From positions 1-7,379 of the forward strand of contig CALFPO010000030.1 in NCBI GenBank assembly GCA_937919165.1: DNA of 7,379 nucleotides, given 5' to 3'. The position numbers and the translations under genes are program-made. Under the pieces are notes generated by a model. It worked only from the letters and a program-made list of their open reading frames with translations, was not told the origin of the DNA and did not search any database. Position 1 is the first letter of the stretch, and each line of letters begins with the position of its first letter. This DNA is from an uncultured Bacillota bacterium. GTDB lineage: Bacteria > Bacillota_I > Bacilli_A > Erysipelotrichales > Erysipelotrichaceae. Of the stretch, positions 5,195 through 7,379 are shown in pieces.

Positions 5195-7045
5195 CTATTT
5201 CTCCTTTATCAGTGATTTCATATATTCTCTAAGCTTCTCGTCTTCGCAATAGACGAAGCAGCCCTTCTGCCCTCTTGTAAGCAAGACCTTATAGGTATTC
5301 TTGATCAAGGTCTCAGCCAGCTTATCTTCGGCATTCCTGATTCCGCTGGTCTTGTCATCCTTGGAGATCTTCTTCTTGTCGGTCATGACTTTTCCATCAT
5401 AGTAGAGATCCTTGCCGATGATGACACCCACATAGTCGAACTCCATGCCCTGAACGGTATGTATGCATCCTACTTCTTCAAATGATGATGGGTTGACCGC
5501 ATAGTAGGAGTCGTTCTCCATGTTCCATCTGGCCTTGAAGTCTCCGATTTCAATATCCCAATCGCTGCGCTTGTTCTTGACGTTCCAGTCGTAGCAGTAT
5601 CCAGCCACAAGTCTAGCCTTGTTGTCTGAATTCTTCTTTCTTAGTTCCTCTTTGAGGATACCGGGATCATCAAAGACCCTGAAGTCGAATTCTTCGCTGT
5701 TGATTGTCTTGTTGGCGGTTGCTCTTATTCCCAACATATTGTCGATGAAGGAAAGATAGCCGTCTGATCCATTGCAGCGGAACTGTGAAGTCAGTTCATA
5801 TGGCCTATCGAAGTCAATTACGGCACCCTGTCTTTTGGCTTCATCGATGATGCTGGAGATGCCATAGCAGTCCTTTGTCGTTATTCTCTGATCTTCATCA
5901 ATGAAAAAGACCGCTACCTTGGAAGCTCTTATCGCATCGCTGAGGCAATCATCGCCCTTGTACATGTACGGCTTCTTCTGGAGCCTATGTGCTTCATCGA
6001 ATAGTCCGACATCGATCGAATCCTTTGGCGCATACGCAAGGCTATGCGGAGATCTGATGGCCATCTTGAGATTGATGGCCTTCTTGGCATTTCCATCGCT
6101 AAGCAGATATGTATAGCAGTTTCTTGGTGCGGCATTCTTTGTGATGTATGAGGCATTGAGACCCATCTTGCATATGGCATTAGCCAATACGTTTATGGCC
6201 AATACCGATTTGCCTGTACCTGGACCGCCTGATATCACCATCACATGCTTCTTGCTGTCGTTGAAGGCATTGTGGATTGTCCTCATGATCATGTCATAGG
6301 CTACAACCTGCTCATCGATCATCTGGAATTCTTCATTTCCACACAACATGGAATCAATGGAATCCTGCAATGATTTCTGAGGCTTGATGCGTCCATAGTC
6401 TATCTTGTAGAGTAGCTGTCCATCGCTTGCCTTGGCGTTTGTGTACTGGCTTATGAAGTTCCTTAGCTTCAGCACATCCTTCTGCAGGAAAACAGGGGCC
6501 TCGCTTGTCCAATCGCTGTAGATTCTATCCTCTATCACATTCCTATATGATTCATTCAGGTTATGGAGATAGGCGCATGGATGAAGATTGCCTTCATCTA
6601 TATCTACCTCATCGCAATAGTTAGATATGAGCTTCTTGTATGAATAGGCCTGATAGGATGGATGAGCAGTAGGCATGTGCGACCTGAGGTCGGACATGAT
6701 ACTGTGCTCATAGATATCGTCAATCTTCTTGACCATTGCCCATTGCTTAAGCTCGACAATCACGATGTTGTCCTCATCGTTTCTGTCCTTGCCCAGAATC
6801 ATGAAATCTACTCTCTTTGAAGTCTGAGGAATGTTGTACTCTATGGCTACATTGCAATCCTTGGCTATCTCATCGCAATCCAAAACATCCTTCATGAAAT
6901 GCAGGCTGTTGTTCCAGGAATTGATTTCGCTCAAGGTTCCGCCGCCTAGATGATTGTGTCTCAAAGATTCGATTATCTCATCGGTTATCTGATTGTAGAT
7001 TACCGCTTCCTTGAACTTCTCGATGGTGTTTTCGTATACTATCAT
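5195..7045 (-). CDS. PD-(D/E)XK nuclease fused to DUF2075 superfamily 1 helicase, 616 aa
   Basis: The N-terminal domain has a PD-(D/E)XK nuclease core: E69, D80 in KRVDFMILG, E98-L-K100 in VIVELKQW, then Q132-AYS-Y136, a QxxxY motif as in RecB/Cas4-type nucleases. The helicase follows. Walker A is ISGGPGTGKS (271-280), Walker B is LFDEAH (348-353) and motif III is FIDEDQ (381-386). ELTSQFRC is at 417-424, HTVQGMEFDYVGVIIG (529-544) matches motif V and KVLLTRGQKG (586-595) motif VI. This order fits DUF2075/Schlafen-type SF1 helicases. All catalytic positions look intact, so it probably unwinds and cuts nucleic acid in the cytoplasm. ATG 7045 has AGGA 8 nt upstream. It is the first gene of an operon with YkvA. 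The architecture resembles single-protein nuclease-helicase phage defence enzymes (Nhi-like, from memory); a repair role remains possible. Confidence 0.92.
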   Translation of the reverse strand: MIVYENTIEKFKEAVIYNQITDEIIESLRHNHLGGGTLSEINSWNNSLHFMKDVLDCDEIAKDCNVAIEYNIPQTSKRVDFMILGKDRNDEDNIVIVELKQWAMVKKIDDIYEHSIMSDLRSHMPTAHPSYQAYSYKKLISNYCDEVDIDEGNLHPCAYLHNLNESYRNVIEDRIYSDWTSEAPVFLQKDVLKLRNFISQYTNAKASDGQLLYKIDYGRIKPQKSLQDSIDSMLCGNEEFQMIDEQVVAYDMIMRTIHNAFNDSKKHVMVISGGPGTGKSVLAINVLANAICKMGLNASYITKNAAPRNCYTYLLSDGNAKKAINLKMAIRSPHSLAYAPKDSIDVGLFDEAHRLQKKPYMYKGDDCLSDAIRASKVAVFFIDEDQRITTKDCYGISSIIDEAKRQGAVIDFDRPYELTSQFRCNGSDGYLSFIDNMLGIRATANKTINSEEFDFRVFDDPGILKEELRKKNSDNKARLVAGYCYDWNVKNKRSDWDIEIGDFKARWNMENDSYYAVNPSSFEEVGCIHTVQGMEFDYVGVIIGKDLYYDGKVMTDKKKISKDDKTSGIRNAEDKLAETLIKNTYKVLLTRGQKGCFVYCEDEKLREYMKSLIKEK

Positions 7046-7100
7046 TCTTTGTTTCCTATAGCTGTATTATCTCATAGTAATAGCCAATAGTTTGTCATAT

Positions 7101-7114
7101 ATTATGTACATTAT
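7101..7114. repeat. Imperfect palindrome in divergent intergenic region
   Basis: ATTATGTACATTAT is symmetrical about GTAC except for one mismatched pair, with a perfect ATGTACAT core (7104-7111). It lies between the start of the nuclease-helicase gene (7045) and the start of the small secreted ORF (7181). It could be an operator for either. I see no convincing -35/-10 pair on either strand in this gap; GATAAT at 7153-7158 is the best plus-strand -10. Confidence 0.3.
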
Positions 7115-7180
7115 GCATCAGCAGTTTCCGTTTTCTTTCATGATAGAATATGGATAATAGATCGCATGGAAGGTATCAAT

Positions 7181-7297
7181 ATGAAAACAATGTATAGGAA
7201 GATTTGTTTGCTTATCTTGTCTCTATTCTTATGTTCTGGTTTTGCTTATGCCTATGCCGGCAATATACATGCTGAAATCACCAAATGCCGCAAGTAA
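7181..7297 (+). CDS. Short secreted peptide (38 aa) or 5' part of a frameshifted secreted-protein gene
   Basis: ATG 7181 is preceded by GGAAGG (7168-7173) with 7 nt spacing, a good ribosome binding site. The 38-codon product is a clear signal peptide: MKTMYRK, a hydrophobic core ICLLILSLFL, then CSGFAYAYA, a likely signal peptidase site near residues 24-26. Only about 12 residues (GNIHAEITKCRK) follow before TAA at 7295. Mature peptides this short are unusual. In other frames the next 80 bases give hydrophilic, linker-like protein: SPNAASKSSESNSGPE ending at TGA near 7345, and, from 7285, a frame with DQKPGDGLHDPYQHQQ that stays open to the window end. One or two indels could therefore have split a longer secreted protein. 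A true small peptide cannot be ruled out. Confidence 0.5.
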   Translation: MKTMYRKICLLILSLFLCSGFAYAYAGNIHAEITKCRK

Positions 7298-7379
7298 GTC
7301 ATCCGAATCAAATAGCGGACCAGAAACCGGGAGATGGTTTACATGATCCTTATCAACATCAACAACCGAACGCGAGAGC

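Noticed and set aside
5901..6180. Open frames on both strands inside the nuclease-helicase gene
   Set aside because: They lie within a region whose minus-strand frame carries Walker A, Walker B and motif III, so they are shadows.

Overview
The window looks like chromosomal DNA from a low-to-moderate GC member of the Bacillota (Firmicutes). The reasons are AGGAGG-type ribosome binding sites in front of almost every gene, TTGACA/TATAAT-type promoters, an S-box (SAM-I-like) leader, a YkvA-family protein and a short XRE regulator of a type common in Firmicutes. An Erysipelotrichia-like source is my guess and no more. The standard genetic code fits, with TGA used as a stop. I see no rRNA, tRNA, CRISPR array or insertion sequence.

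Left part (1-1210, all minus strand). A strong promoter at 1180-1208 starts just after the stop codon of the large protease gene. It drives a leader that folds like a SAM-I riboswitch (1070-1174) followed by an intrinsic terminator (1041-1069). The first gene downstream encodes a 210-residue protein with a zinc ribbon near its C-terminus (310-942), which is not an obvious methionine-metabolism gene. Next comes a small XRE-type helix-turn-helix regulator cut by the window edge (1-201). Its leader holds a nested inverted repeat that displays an anti-Shine-Dalgarno sequence in a loop.

Middle part (1212-4734). Two genes diverge from a 49-bp gap that holds a palindromic, shared -10 element. On the minus strand is an 852-residue lipoprotein that appears to carry two different proteases: a subtilisin-like domain with Asp, His, Asn and Ser, and a gingipain/caspase-like (clan CD) domain with His and Cys. 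On the plus strand is a two-pass membrane protein of unknown function.

Right part (4736-7379). A bidirectional terminator separates the membrane protein gene from a convergent two-gene operon on the minus strand. That operon encodes a 616-residue PD-(D/E)XK nuclease / DUF2075 superfamily 1 helicase and a translationally coupled YkvA (DUF1232) protein. The nuclease-helicase layout resembles single-protein anti-phage enzymes, so this pair is a candidate defence module. Divergent from it is the start of a small secreted product (38 codons). It may be a real short peptide or the beginning of a frameshifted gene that runs off the window.

Most noteworthy are the riboswitch in front of an unrelated gene, the double-protease lipoprotein, and the nuclease-helicase/YkvA pair.
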